From Dehalococcoidia bacterium (GTDB lineage: Bacteria > Chloroflexota > Dehalococcoidia > JAUYDP01), in contig JAUYDP010000026.1 of assembly GCA_030691805.1 (NCBI GenBank), forward strand, positions 1 to 7,873: 7,873 nt of DNA, written 5' to 3'. Of this stretch, positions 1 through 5,599 are shown piece by piece. The translations under genes were made by a program, and so were the position numbers. Numbering within the stretch: position 1 is the first letter of the stretch; each line of letters begins with the position of its first letter. The notes beneath the pieces are model-generated. The model searched no databases, was not told the origin of the DNA, and worked only from the letters and a program-made list of their open reading frames with translations.

Positions 1-64
1 CAGGCGATCCGAATCCTCAGCCAGCTAGATAGCCACCTGAAGGCGCCGGCTTCTCTCTCCTTAC

Positions 65-1612
65 TTACATGTCTTTCACTATCAGATAGAGTCTCGCCAG
101 TCTTCGTAGTACGCCATCACAACCTATCCCCAAGTACTCATTAAACAGCGACGCTACCTCTTCCCTTCTCCAAACCCTGGTCGGGTCATGCTCTGCCTGG
201 TTCCGCTGTTCATTTAGCTTTCGAAGCGCGGCGGGCAGCTTCTCATAAACGAAACCGAGATCCTGGTTGTACGGCGCCTGTACACTAAGGAGTTCCTTCA
301 GCCTGTTGTTCATCAGCATTTGCCTGTAGTGCTTGAGTGACGGGTGCTTCTCCCCAAGATCACTCATGAGCCCCCTGAGCCACTCTGACTTGTACCCTTT
401 GTCCCTACCGGCCCACTGGCTCAAAGGCACCCAAAAGGTAGGGTACATCAAAGCCTCTACCGCGAGTCTAATCTGATTCAAGACGCTTTCCAGCCTGCCA
501 CTCTTCGTCCAGGCCCACGCCCGGGTAGCCTCAATCAGGCTTCGCCTGGCCGTGTCTGGCAACAGAAGGAGTGAAGGATCCTGGAAAAAGAACGAAGCGA
601 GTATCTCCTCGGCTCTCTCGTCCTCCAGTCGACGCATCTGCTTTTCGTGGTAGACGGCCAGTTCCCGCGGCTCAAGCTTCGACATCGCGTAGCCGGCTTG
701 CTCCCACCAGTAACCGTATTCTCCTAGTTCCTGGCAAGCCAATATCGGGTCCTCCATTTCGCCGAACGTGCGACAATCCTCCGCAACTTGGGCCCAGTCC
801 TTTTCTTTGGAGGAAGCGCACAGCCGCTTAAAGACATCCGCGGGGTTGAGACCGCTCACAATTGGCGACCGGGGTCCAGGGTGGCTGGAATCGGAGCCTG
901 GCTCAAAGACAACCCCGAGATTGAGACCGCTCACAATTGGCAAGTATTTCTTATGGCGATATCTGTGCGAGTAGTAGTCCTTGGAAATGGATAGATATCG
1001 GTATCCCTCAGGCATCATCATGACGTAGCGAGAAGCCAAGGCAACCTGGTGAAAAGCATCCTCGTAGTTGCGCTCTGAGAAGCTGGCAATGGAGAGATCA
1101 TTAAGAACTATTGCCGTGGTGGCCAAGGCAGAGTGCTCCCAGGGAAAGGTGTCAGAGTCGGCGGGCGCGCCCCACTCCAGTAGCTCGCCTCCCATGAACC
1201 GCCGCGCCGCCTTCCAAGCCTCTTCAAGCCTATCACGCACCTCTTCAGAGTACCCGTCACGGGAGCGCAACAACAACGCTAGAGCCGCCGCGGTGTGCAA
1301 GTATATGTGGAGTCGTCCATTCAGCTCCTCATCCTGAACAGGCGGATATGGGACTCGTACCGCCACCTCACTAGCCTGAAGAAGACTGATCCGGCTCAGC
1401 GCTTCTTGATGCTCCCGACCGAGACGTTCGATCTCCTCTCTTAAGAGTTCGCCGTCCGGTGGCTCCGCTTTCACATGAACAAACGCAAAGTCCCCCTTCG
1501 CCAGCCAATTCAGGTGATCGAGGGTCCTCTCGCGGCAATACACTTCCCAGAAGAAGTCCGCTGCCTCTTCCCAAGGCTCTTCCCATGGCCTCGTACACAC
1601 GTCTAGATCCAT
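65..1612 (-). CDS. Uncharacterised helical protein with C-terminal HEPN-like RNxxxH motif
   Basis: I do not recognise the full-length family. The frame opens at a GTG (1619-1621), but GGAGG directly abuts that GTG and sits 9 nt before an in-frame ATG at 1610-1612, so I choose the ATG (515 residues). Numbering below is from the GTG. Seen: a charged, probably coiled-coil stretch at about 58-85; Ala/Leu-rich helical segments at about 105-205 that could be TPR-like; a 25-residue internal duplication marked by PIVSGLN at 228-234 and 253-259; and a C-terminal helical region with R473-N474-x3-H478. R-N-x3-H fits the Rx4-6H signature of HEPN ribonucleases (RNA-cleaving effectors in toxin-antitoxin, abortive-infection and Csm6/Csx1 systems), and helix 375-395 could be the first HEPN helix. 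No MNT-type antitoxin, CRISPR gene or other partner is adjacent. Ribonuclease activity is inference; the motif could be chance. No membrane segment or signal peptide seen. Confidence 0.75.
   Translation of the reverse strand: MDLDVCTRPWEEPWEEAADFFWEVYCRERTLDHLNWLAKGDFAFVHVKAEPPDGELLREEIERLGREHQEALSRISLLQASEVAVRVPYPPVQDEELNGRLHIYLHTAAALALLLRSRDGYSEEVRDRLEEAWKAARRFMGGELLEWGAPADSDTFPWEHSALATTAIVLNDLSIASFSERNYEDAFHQVALASRYVMMMPEGYRYLSISKDYYSHRYRHKKYLPIVSGLNLGVVFEPGSDSSHPGPRSPIVSGLNPADVFKRLCASSKEKDWAQVAEDCRTFGEMEDPILACQELGEYGYWWEQAGYAMSKLEPRELAVYHEKQMRRLEDERAEEILASFFFQDPSLLLLPDTARRSLIEATRAWAWTKSGRLESVLNQIRLAVEALMYPTFWVPLSQWAGRDKGYKSEWLRGLMSDLGEKHPSLKHYRQMLMNNRLKELLSVQAPYNQDLGFVYEKLPAALRKLNEQRNQAEHDPTRVWRREEVASLFNEYLGIGCDGVLRRLARLYLIVKDM
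826..866. repeat. Direct repeat copy 1 inside the HEPN-like gene
   Basis: First copy of an imperfect 41-bp direct repeat; the second is at 901-941, exactly 75 bp (25 codons) away. The part at 846-866 is identical over 21 bp to 921-941; the remaining 20 bp carry about five differences. It encodes PIVSGLN followed by a six-residue VF-containing segment, so the duplication is in frame. Confidence 0.85.
901..941. repeat. Direct repeat copy 2 inside the HEPN-like gene
   Basis: Second copy of the in-frame repeat, encoding the upstream PIVSGLN. Sequence beyond the 41-bp block does not match convincingly, so this is either an old 75-bp tandem duplication that has diverged or duplication of a smaller unit. 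Confidence 0.85.
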
Positions 1613-1800
1613 TCCTGCCACCCTCCATAGCTCTTTCTGTCAGGCACGCATCTGCGTTGCCACCCGCCACAAGGTGTTTTGACTAACACTATTGCAGCGA
1701 AGGTCTTATTGACCGATAGTATGGCACGCGGAGGCGTCCCAGCAAAGGATTGGCTATTGGCTTATGTACCGCTGTGAAAGCGCTCCTCTGGCTTAGCATC

Positions 1801-1823
1801 GCGAGGCTGATGGGCTGCCTCGC
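1801..1823. repeat. Outer hairpin at the left end of the transposase element
   Basis: GCGAGGC (1801-1807) and GCCTCGC (1817-1823) form a perfect 7-bp stem with a 9-nt loop. Its right arm overlaps by 2 bases the hairpin at 1822-1846, so the two could not both form fully. I see no clear counterpart beyond the right inverted repeat. Confidence 0.55.
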
Positions 1824-1874
1824 CCGACGCTAAAGCGAAGTCGGGCTGAGAGGACGAAGCCCACTGAAGGGGCT
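1821..1874. repeat. Left inverted repeat with two hairpins
   Basis: Inverse complement of 2559-2612 with three mismatches. It contains hairpin A (1822-1846: GCCCGA/TCGGGC outer stem, CGC/GCG inner stem, TAAA loop, AAG bulge) and hairpin B (1858-1874: AGCCC/GGGCT with a 7-nt loop). Its inner edge overlaps the transposase stop codon (1874-1876). Confidence 0.9.
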
Positions 1875-2329
1875 CAGCTTGGTTCTCGGTTCGCTTTGGC
1901 CTTTGTCTTGCCTACTTCCTCTTCTTGGCTCATTCGCTCCATAACCGGTATGGTCGTACGCTGGCCATGGTGTTGCCGCTGCTCCTGCACGTACTGGACC
2001 ACCTGGTCCAGTTGTTTGCTGTCCAGGGAGATTACGCCGTAGTCGGGTTGCCAGGTAAAGTTGATCGGAGTATCCAGTTCGTGGTTCAGGAAATGCGAGG
2101 AGCTGCCTTTGATTTGCCTGACAAACTCGGACAGAGCGAGGCTCGGCGGCACCGATACGGCGAGATGAACGTGGTCTTCGACTCCTCCTACTGCATGTAC
2201 TGTGGCGCCCAGTTGCGTCGCCTTCTGCCCGATCCGGTGATGCAACGCCTCAGCGAAAACATCTTGGATTGATGGCTCCCGGTCCTTGGTAGCCCAAACA
2301 ATATGGTAGAACAGCCGCCAATACGGCAT
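1874..2329 (-). CDS. tnpA: IS200-like / REP-associated (Y1 HUH) transposase
   Basis: Single-strand DNA transposase of the Y1 HUH family (PF01797 type), which cuts and joins hairpin-marked ssDNA through a 5'-phosphotyrosine. Start: the frame extends to a TTG at 2351-2353, but AAGGAG lies 6 nt upstream of the ATG at 2327-2329, giving 151 residues. Seen: N-terminal YHIVWATK typical of IS200 proteins; HVH metal motif at H53/H55; WQPDYG at 93-98, matching the family's W-x2-x-Y-G block; and the likely catalytic Y113 in QYVQEQ with Q117. All catalytic elements are present, so the protein could be active. The charged C-terminal tail (about 131-151) is not part of the core. The stop codon lies at the edge of the left inverted repeat. 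No TnpB partner is present. Classical mobile IS versus domesticated RAYT cannot be settled from one copy. Confidence 0.92.
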   Translation of the reverse strand: MPYWRLFYHIVWATKDREPSIQDVFAEALHHRIGQKATQLGATVHAVGGVEDHVHLAVSVPPSLALSEFVRQIKGSSSHFLNHELDTPINFTWQPDYGVISLDSKQLDQVVQYVQEQRQHHGQRTTIPVMERMSQEEEVGKTKAKANREPS

Positions 2330-2411
2330 CGCGCTCTCCTTCCACTGGCCCAAGCTCGGCCCGTTCAGCGAACCTCTCGCCTGGCTGCGACCGGTTTGCC
2401 CTCGGGCACCG

Positions 2412-2513
2412 AGAAGTCCGGCCGAAAACCCGGAAAAACCGTCCCTGGCGCCAATTTCCGAACGTGGTTTTGACCCGGAATTCGGCGAAATGGCACTTTC
2501 CGGCCGGACTTCT
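2412..2513. repeat. Imperfect palindrome upstream of the transposase
   Basis: AGAAGTCCGGCCG at 2412-2424 is repeated inverted, perfectly, at 2501-2513. Inside it, a second imperfect pair (GCGCCAATTTCCGAA near 2449 against TTCGGCGAAATGGC near 2481) continues the symmetry with indels. This could be a decayed hairpin element or part of the transposase's recognition region. I see no credible gene here. Confidence 0.6.
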
Positions 2514-2558
2514 AGAGGCCGCCCGGATCGAGCCGCAAGACCTGCTTACACCCGGTTC

Positions 2559-2612
2559 AGCCCCTTCAGCGGGCTTCGTCCTCTCAGCCCGACTTGGCTT
2601 TAGCCTCGGGCG
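2559..2612. repeat. Right inverted repeat with two hairpins
   Basis: Pairs with 1821-1874. Hairpin B' is 2559-2575 (AGCCC/GGGCT, 7-nt loop). Hairpin A' is 2587-2611 (GCCCGA/TCGGGC, CTT bulge, GGC/GCC inner stem, TTTA loop). Against the left copy, positions 2596 and 2605 changed together (C-G to G-C), keeping the inner stem, and 2570 changed within a loop. It ends about 47 bp downstream of the fpg stop codon and may also act on the 3' end of that transcript. Confidence 0.9.
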
Positions 2613-2658
2613 GGGTTCCCCACGCGGATGCCTCCCCCTCCCAGCGTAACGCTATAGG

Positions 2659-3477
2659 CTACCTCTGGCACTTCGGGCAGAAGAAGGCGCTGCGTCCCCC
2701 AACCTCCGTCCGCTGGATGATGGCTCCGCACTGCCGGCAAGGCTGGCCCTCGCGACGGAAGACGTAGGCGTGTTCGTGGAAGTGGCCGGGGGAACCGTCC
2801 AGGTGCAAAAAGGACTCGGCCGACGAGCCGCCGAGCTCGATTCCACGCTGGAGGATTGGCAAGATGCTTCGGTGGATTGCCTCGATCTCCTCGGGGTTGA
2901 GGGTGCGGATGTCCCGCTCCGGGTGCACGTGAGCAGCGAAAAGGATTTCATTGGTGTAGGTATTGCCCAGCCCGGCAATGACCCCCTGGTCCATGAGCAG
3001 GGCCTTGATAGCCCCTCTCCGGCCCTCGAGCATAGACAGGAAGCGCTCCAGGGTGAGGTCTGGGCTGAGGGCATCAACGCCCAGCCTGGCGATCTCCGGT
3101 AGGGCGTCCAGGCCTTCTTTAACCACCAGTTGAGGGATGCGAAGCCCCACCTGACGGAACTCCAGGCGGGTCTTATCGTCGAAAATGACACCAACGGGAC
3201 TCACGGCGAAATCAAAGCCGTTATCGGGCAGAAGAAGCGCCTGGCCCCGCAGCATCAGATGGACCACCATGGCCAGGCGATCATCGAAACGAAGAATAAG
3301 CATCTTGCCTCGACGGCCGGCTCCGCTCACCCGCATACCCACGAGGGCTCCACATGCTTGCTCAGTGCCCAGGCGGTGCTTGATGGACGGACGGGCCACC
3401 AGCGCGGCCACTCGCTTGCCCGCCAGCTTCTCCTGGCATTCCCTTCTCAATATCTCGATCTCGGGAATCTCGGGCAA
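2659..3477 (-). CDS. mutM: Formamidopyrimidine-DNA glycosylase family protein (Fpg/MutM)
   Basis: Base-excision repair enzyme family that removes oxidised purines such as 8-oxoguanine and nicks the abasic site. The start is a TTG (3475-3477), preceded by GGAGGAG 7 nt upstream. It is fixed by chemistry because the N-terminal proline is the nucleophile: the protein begins MPEIPEIE. Seen: P2 and E3 (P1/E2 mature); K58 in GRRGKM, equivalent to K57; helix-two-turn-helix at about 155-190 with IAGLGNTYTNEILF (N172); and a C-terminal zinc finger with C247, C250, C267, C270 and R262. Length (272) is normal. Odd: the usual D-x-R-x-FG lesion loop reads EFRQVGLR, so the phenylalanine equivalent to E. coli F110 appears to be Val, and HLGMSG reads HLMLRG. 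It is probably a divergent, catalytically intact clade, and its lesion preference may differ. It follows the biotin carrier gene in the same direction after 78 bp. Confidence 0.93.
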   Translation of the reverse strand: MPEIPEIEILRRECQEKLAGKRVAALVARPSIKHRLGTEQACGALVGMRVSGAGRRGKMLILRFDDRLAMVVHLMLRGQALLLPDNGFDFAVSPVGVIFDDKTRLEFRQVGLRIPQLVVKEGLDALPEIARLGVDALSPDLTLERFLSMLEGRRGAIKALLMDQGVIAGLGNTYTNEILFAAHVHPERDIRTLNPEEIEAIHRSILPILQRGIELGGSSAESFLHLDGSPGHFHEHAYVFRREGQPCRQCGAIIQRTEVGGRSAFFCPKCQR

Positions 3478-3511
3478 GATTCGTCTCCTCCTGTCTATTT
3501 CACCGCGGAGA

Positions 3512-3547
3512 ACGCTGAGGGTTTTCTTAAGTTAGCCCTTTCAGCGT
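3512..3547 (-). other. Hairpin between biotin carrier gene and fpg
   Basis: On the minus strand ACGCTGA-AA-GGG pairs with CCC-TCAGCGT: 10 bp with a 2-nt bulge and a 14-nt loop. There is no T-run after it, so it is not a convincing intrinsic terminator. It could be an RNA-processing or stability element lowering fpg expression relative to the upstream operon. Confidence 0.45.
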
Positions 3548-3555
3548 CCAGTCGG

Positions 3556-4059
3556 CTAACACACTTGCATAAGCAGATCGCCGCCGTTGACGGTAGCACC
3601 ATCGGTGACCCGAATGTCGTTTACTATTCCATCCTTGATGGCCCGGATCTCGTTCTCCATCTTCATGGCCTCGAGAATACACAGGACGGTGCCGGCGGTG
3701 ACCCGCGCCCCTTCTTTCACCTTTACGGACAGGATGCGGCCGGGCATGACCGCCGTTACGCCGTCCAGCACTGGCGACTTACACACCGGGGCCTCGCCCC
3801 CGGCCTTAGCCGTGCGCAGGGCCCTGGAGGCGCGTAGTCCTTTCACTACCACGCAGTAAGTCTTGCCGTCTACGGCCACAACCAGCTCCGTCCCGGCGCG
3901 CTCCATTACCTCCACCCGGAAGGTTTTTCCTTCCACCTGCAATTCGGTAAGCGGCCCGGAGGATTGCTTTATCTCTACCTTCAAAGGCTCCCCGTCCACC
4001 TTGACCTGGCCGGTGGCAACCTCTACCTGGAATTCTTTTCCCTCTATAGATAACTTCAT
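3556..4059 (-). CDS. Biotin carboxyl carrier protein (1.3S-type subunit)
   Basis: Carries biotin, and thus CO2, between the two carboxyltransferase subunits encoded upstream. 167 residues. Seen: C-terminal biotinyl/lipoyl domain at about 95-167 with EAMKMENE; K133 is the biotinylated lysine. The N-terminal 75 residues consist of four similar beta segments (IEGKEFQVEV 5-14, VDGEPLKVEI 21-30, VEGKTFRVEV 42-51, VDGKTYCVVV 63-72), then an Arg/Ala/Gly-rich linker. This is longer than the ~123-residue Propionibacterium 1.3S subunit, and the repeats are probably an assembly domain that docks to the carboxyltransferases (inference). The ATG overlaps the upstream stop as ATGA, and GGGAGGG lies 5 nt before it, suggesting translational coupling. 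A biotin ligase is needed but not in the window. Confidence 0.93.
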   Translation of the reverse strand: MKLSIEGKEFQVEVATGQVKVDGEPLKVEIKQSSGPLTELQVEGKTFRVEVMERAGTELVVAVDGKTYCVVVKGLRASRALRTAKAGGEAPVCKSPVLDGVTAVMPGRILSVKVKEGARVTAGTVLCILEAMKMENEIRAIKDGIVNDIRVTDGATVNGGDLLMQVC

Positions 4060-5552
4060 GGTCGCCCTCCCAGACGAAGCTTCATTATCTGCTGTCGCCC
4101 GGCCAGCTTCCAGGGACTGATGCCCTGCGCGCTGGCGACCATAGAAGCAGGAGCTGGCGAAGGGGGCGCCAGGGCGGCGGCGATGGCGGCTACCACATCC
4201 TTCCCAACCACCCCATCGGCAGTCCGGCGCCGGAAGAAGTCCATGGCCACCTGAGGGAATAGGGCATATGAAATGATGTCTTCCTCACAGCAAGCGGTCC
4301 CCTCAGTCTCCTTCGCCGCCTTTGGATACTCCGGCGGGAGTAGATCGGCCGGACGGACCCCTATCGTCTCTTCGTCACCCAGTATTGCCTTCTTGACTTC
4401 AGGGTTCAGCTTGCCGGGGGGTTTCCCGTAGTAGCCCTGGAAATAGGCGCGCACCTCCCTGGGCACCACCTTATACCTCTCACCCAGAATAACATTCAGG
4501 ACCGCCTGGGTGCCCACGATCTGGCTGGAGGGCGTGACCAGGGGCGGATAGCCCATATCCTCCCGTACCCTTGGCACCTCCGCCAGCACCTCGTCCAGCC
4601 GGTGGAGGGCGTTTTGGTCCCGAAGCTGGGAAACCAGGTTGGAGATCATGCCACCCGGTATCTGATAGATAAGGACGTTGGTATCCACCCCCATTAATTC
4701 GCCTTCGAACTGCTTGTAGTGCTTGCGGACCTCGCCGATGTATTTGGCGATGTCAGAAAGGAGTGTCAAGTCCAGGCCGGTGTCGTAGCTAGTATGTTGG
4801 AGCATGCTGACCATACTCTCGGTGGGCGGCTGGGATGACCCTAGAGCCATCGTAGAAATGGCTGTGTCCACGATATCCACCCCTGCCTCGATGGCTTTCA
4901 GATATGCGGACGAAGCCATACCGCTGGTGTAGTGGCAGTGAAGCTGGATGGGGACGCTCAGGCTGGATTTCATTTTACTCACCAGGTCATAAGCGTCCCG
5001 TGGGGCCAGAAGGCCGGCCATGTCCTTGATACAGACGGAATCGGCCCCCATGTCCTCCAACTCTTTGGCCTGGCGCACGAAGAAGTCGTTATTGTGGACG
5101 GGGCTGAGGGTGTAGCAGATAGTGCCCTGGGCGTGGGCGCCTTCACGCTTGACCACCTTCAGCGCCCACTCGATGTTTCGCAGGTCATTCAAGGCGTCGA
5201 AGATGCGGAAGATATCCATGCCGTTTTCCACGGCCTTGGCCACGAACCGCTCTACTATATCATCGGCGTAATGGCGGTATCCAACCACGTTCTGGCCCCG
5301 CAGCAGCATCTGTAATGGCGTTTTGCGGATATGTTGCTTGAGGAGGCGCAGCCTCGCCCAGGGGTCCTCGTGGAGAAATCGGAGGCAAGTGTCGAACGTA
5401 GCTCCTCCCCAAACCTCCAGGGAGTGATAGCCCACCGCGTCCAGCTTCTCTGCGATGGGCAGCATGTCCTCGGTGCGCATGCGGGTAGCCAGGAGGGACT
5501 GGTGGCCATCCCGCAGGACAGTGTCCGTGATACGGACGGGTTTAGCCTCCAT
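4056..5552 (-). CDS. oadA: Pyruvate/oxaloacetate carboxyltransferase subunit (5S / OadA / PycB type)
   Basis: Transfers a carboxyl group between biotin and pyruvate/oxaloacetate in a metal-dependent TIM barrel. 498 residues, close to the transcarboxylase 5S subunit (about 505) and shorter than OadA with a fused biotin domain (about 596). Seen: TDTVLRDGHQSLLATR at 9-24 (D10, R14, D15, Q18); FRIFDALNDLRN at 115-126; the carboxyl-transfer lysine K176 in CIKDMAG; metal ligands H205 and H207 in LHCHYTSG; and the conserved C-terminal domain with TPSSQIVGTQA at 340-350. After about residue 460 comes a Pro/Ala linker (APPSPAPAS) and then a short basic tail containing SPWKLAGRQQIM instead of a biotin domain; the carrier is encoded separately by the next gene, with an ATGA overlap. 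AAGGAGG precedes the ATG at good spacing. The upstream gap to mmdA is 47 bp. Confidence 0.94.
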   Translation of the reverse strand: MEAKPVRITDTVLRDGHQSLLATRMRTEDMLPIAEKLDAVGYHSLEVWGGATFDTCLRFLHEDPWARLRLLKQHIRKTPLQMLLRGQNVVGYRHYADDIVERFVAKAVENGMDIFRIFDALNDLRNIEWALKVVKREGAHAQGTICYTLSPVHNNDFFVRQAKELEDMGADSVCIKDMAGLLAPRDAYDLVSKMKSSLSVPIQLHCHYTSGMASSAYLKAIEAGVDIVDTAISTMALGSSQPPTESMVSMLQHTSYDTGLDLTLLSDIAKYIGEVRKHYKQFEGELMGVDTNVLIYQIPGGMISNLVSQLRDQNALHRLDEVLAEVPRVREDMGYPPLVTPSSQIVGTQAVLNVILGERYKVVPREVRAYFQGYYGKPPGKLNPEVKKAILGDEETIGVRPADLLPPEYPKAAKETEGTACCEEDIISYALFPQVAMDFFRRRTADGVVGKDVVAAIAAALAPPSPAPASMVASAQGISPWKLAGRQQIMKLRLGGRP

Positions 5553-5599
5553 GGAAGGCTCCTCCTTTGCAGAAAGACTAAATATGAAGGAGAGCCTGG

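Larger units (their letters stand above)
1821..2612 (-). mobile_element. IS200/RAYT-like element bounded by 54-bp inverted repeats
   Basis: A single HUH (Y1) transposase gene lies between two long inverted repeats (1821-1874 and 2559-2612) that pair without gaps at 51 of 54 positions. The interior also holds an imperfect palindrome (2412-2513). Classical IS200/IS605 elements have a separate small palindrome at each end and no long terminal inverted repeats, whereas REP-associated tyrosine transposases (RAYTs) sit between inverted REP sequences, so a RAYT-like arrangement is the better fit. Boundaries are those of the repeats; weaker similarity continues about 10 bp outward (to about 1811 and 2622). 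No target-site duplication was seen. Confidence 0.6.

Noticed and set aside
846..941. On the minus strand both direct-repeat copies contain AATTGTGAGCGG, identical to 12 bp of the lac operator.
   Set aside because: Both copies are in-frame coding sequence (PIVSGLN) deep inside a gene, without the second half of the operator, and no LacI-type regulator is visible. Chance similarity is the simplest reading.
1622..1800. Possible RNA gene or promoter between the HEPN-like gene and the left repeat.
   Set aside because: TACTAT-like and TTAGTC-like hexamers occur on the minus strand but without suitable spacing; no tRNA-like fold or stable structure seen.
1821..2612. CRISPR array or tandem repeat cluster.
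   Set aside because: There are only two copies, in inverted orientation and around a transposase; no regular spacers and no cas genes.
2464..2649. Small plus-strand ORF upstream of the transposase.
   Set aside because: It runs through the palindrome and right inverted repeat, has no family resemblance, and shows no convincing ribosome binding site.
3130..3837. 235-residue plus-strand ORF across fpg and the biotin carrier gene.
   Set aside because: It is antisense to two well-supported genes with conserved catalytic motifs and crosses their intergenic gap; no recognisable domain.
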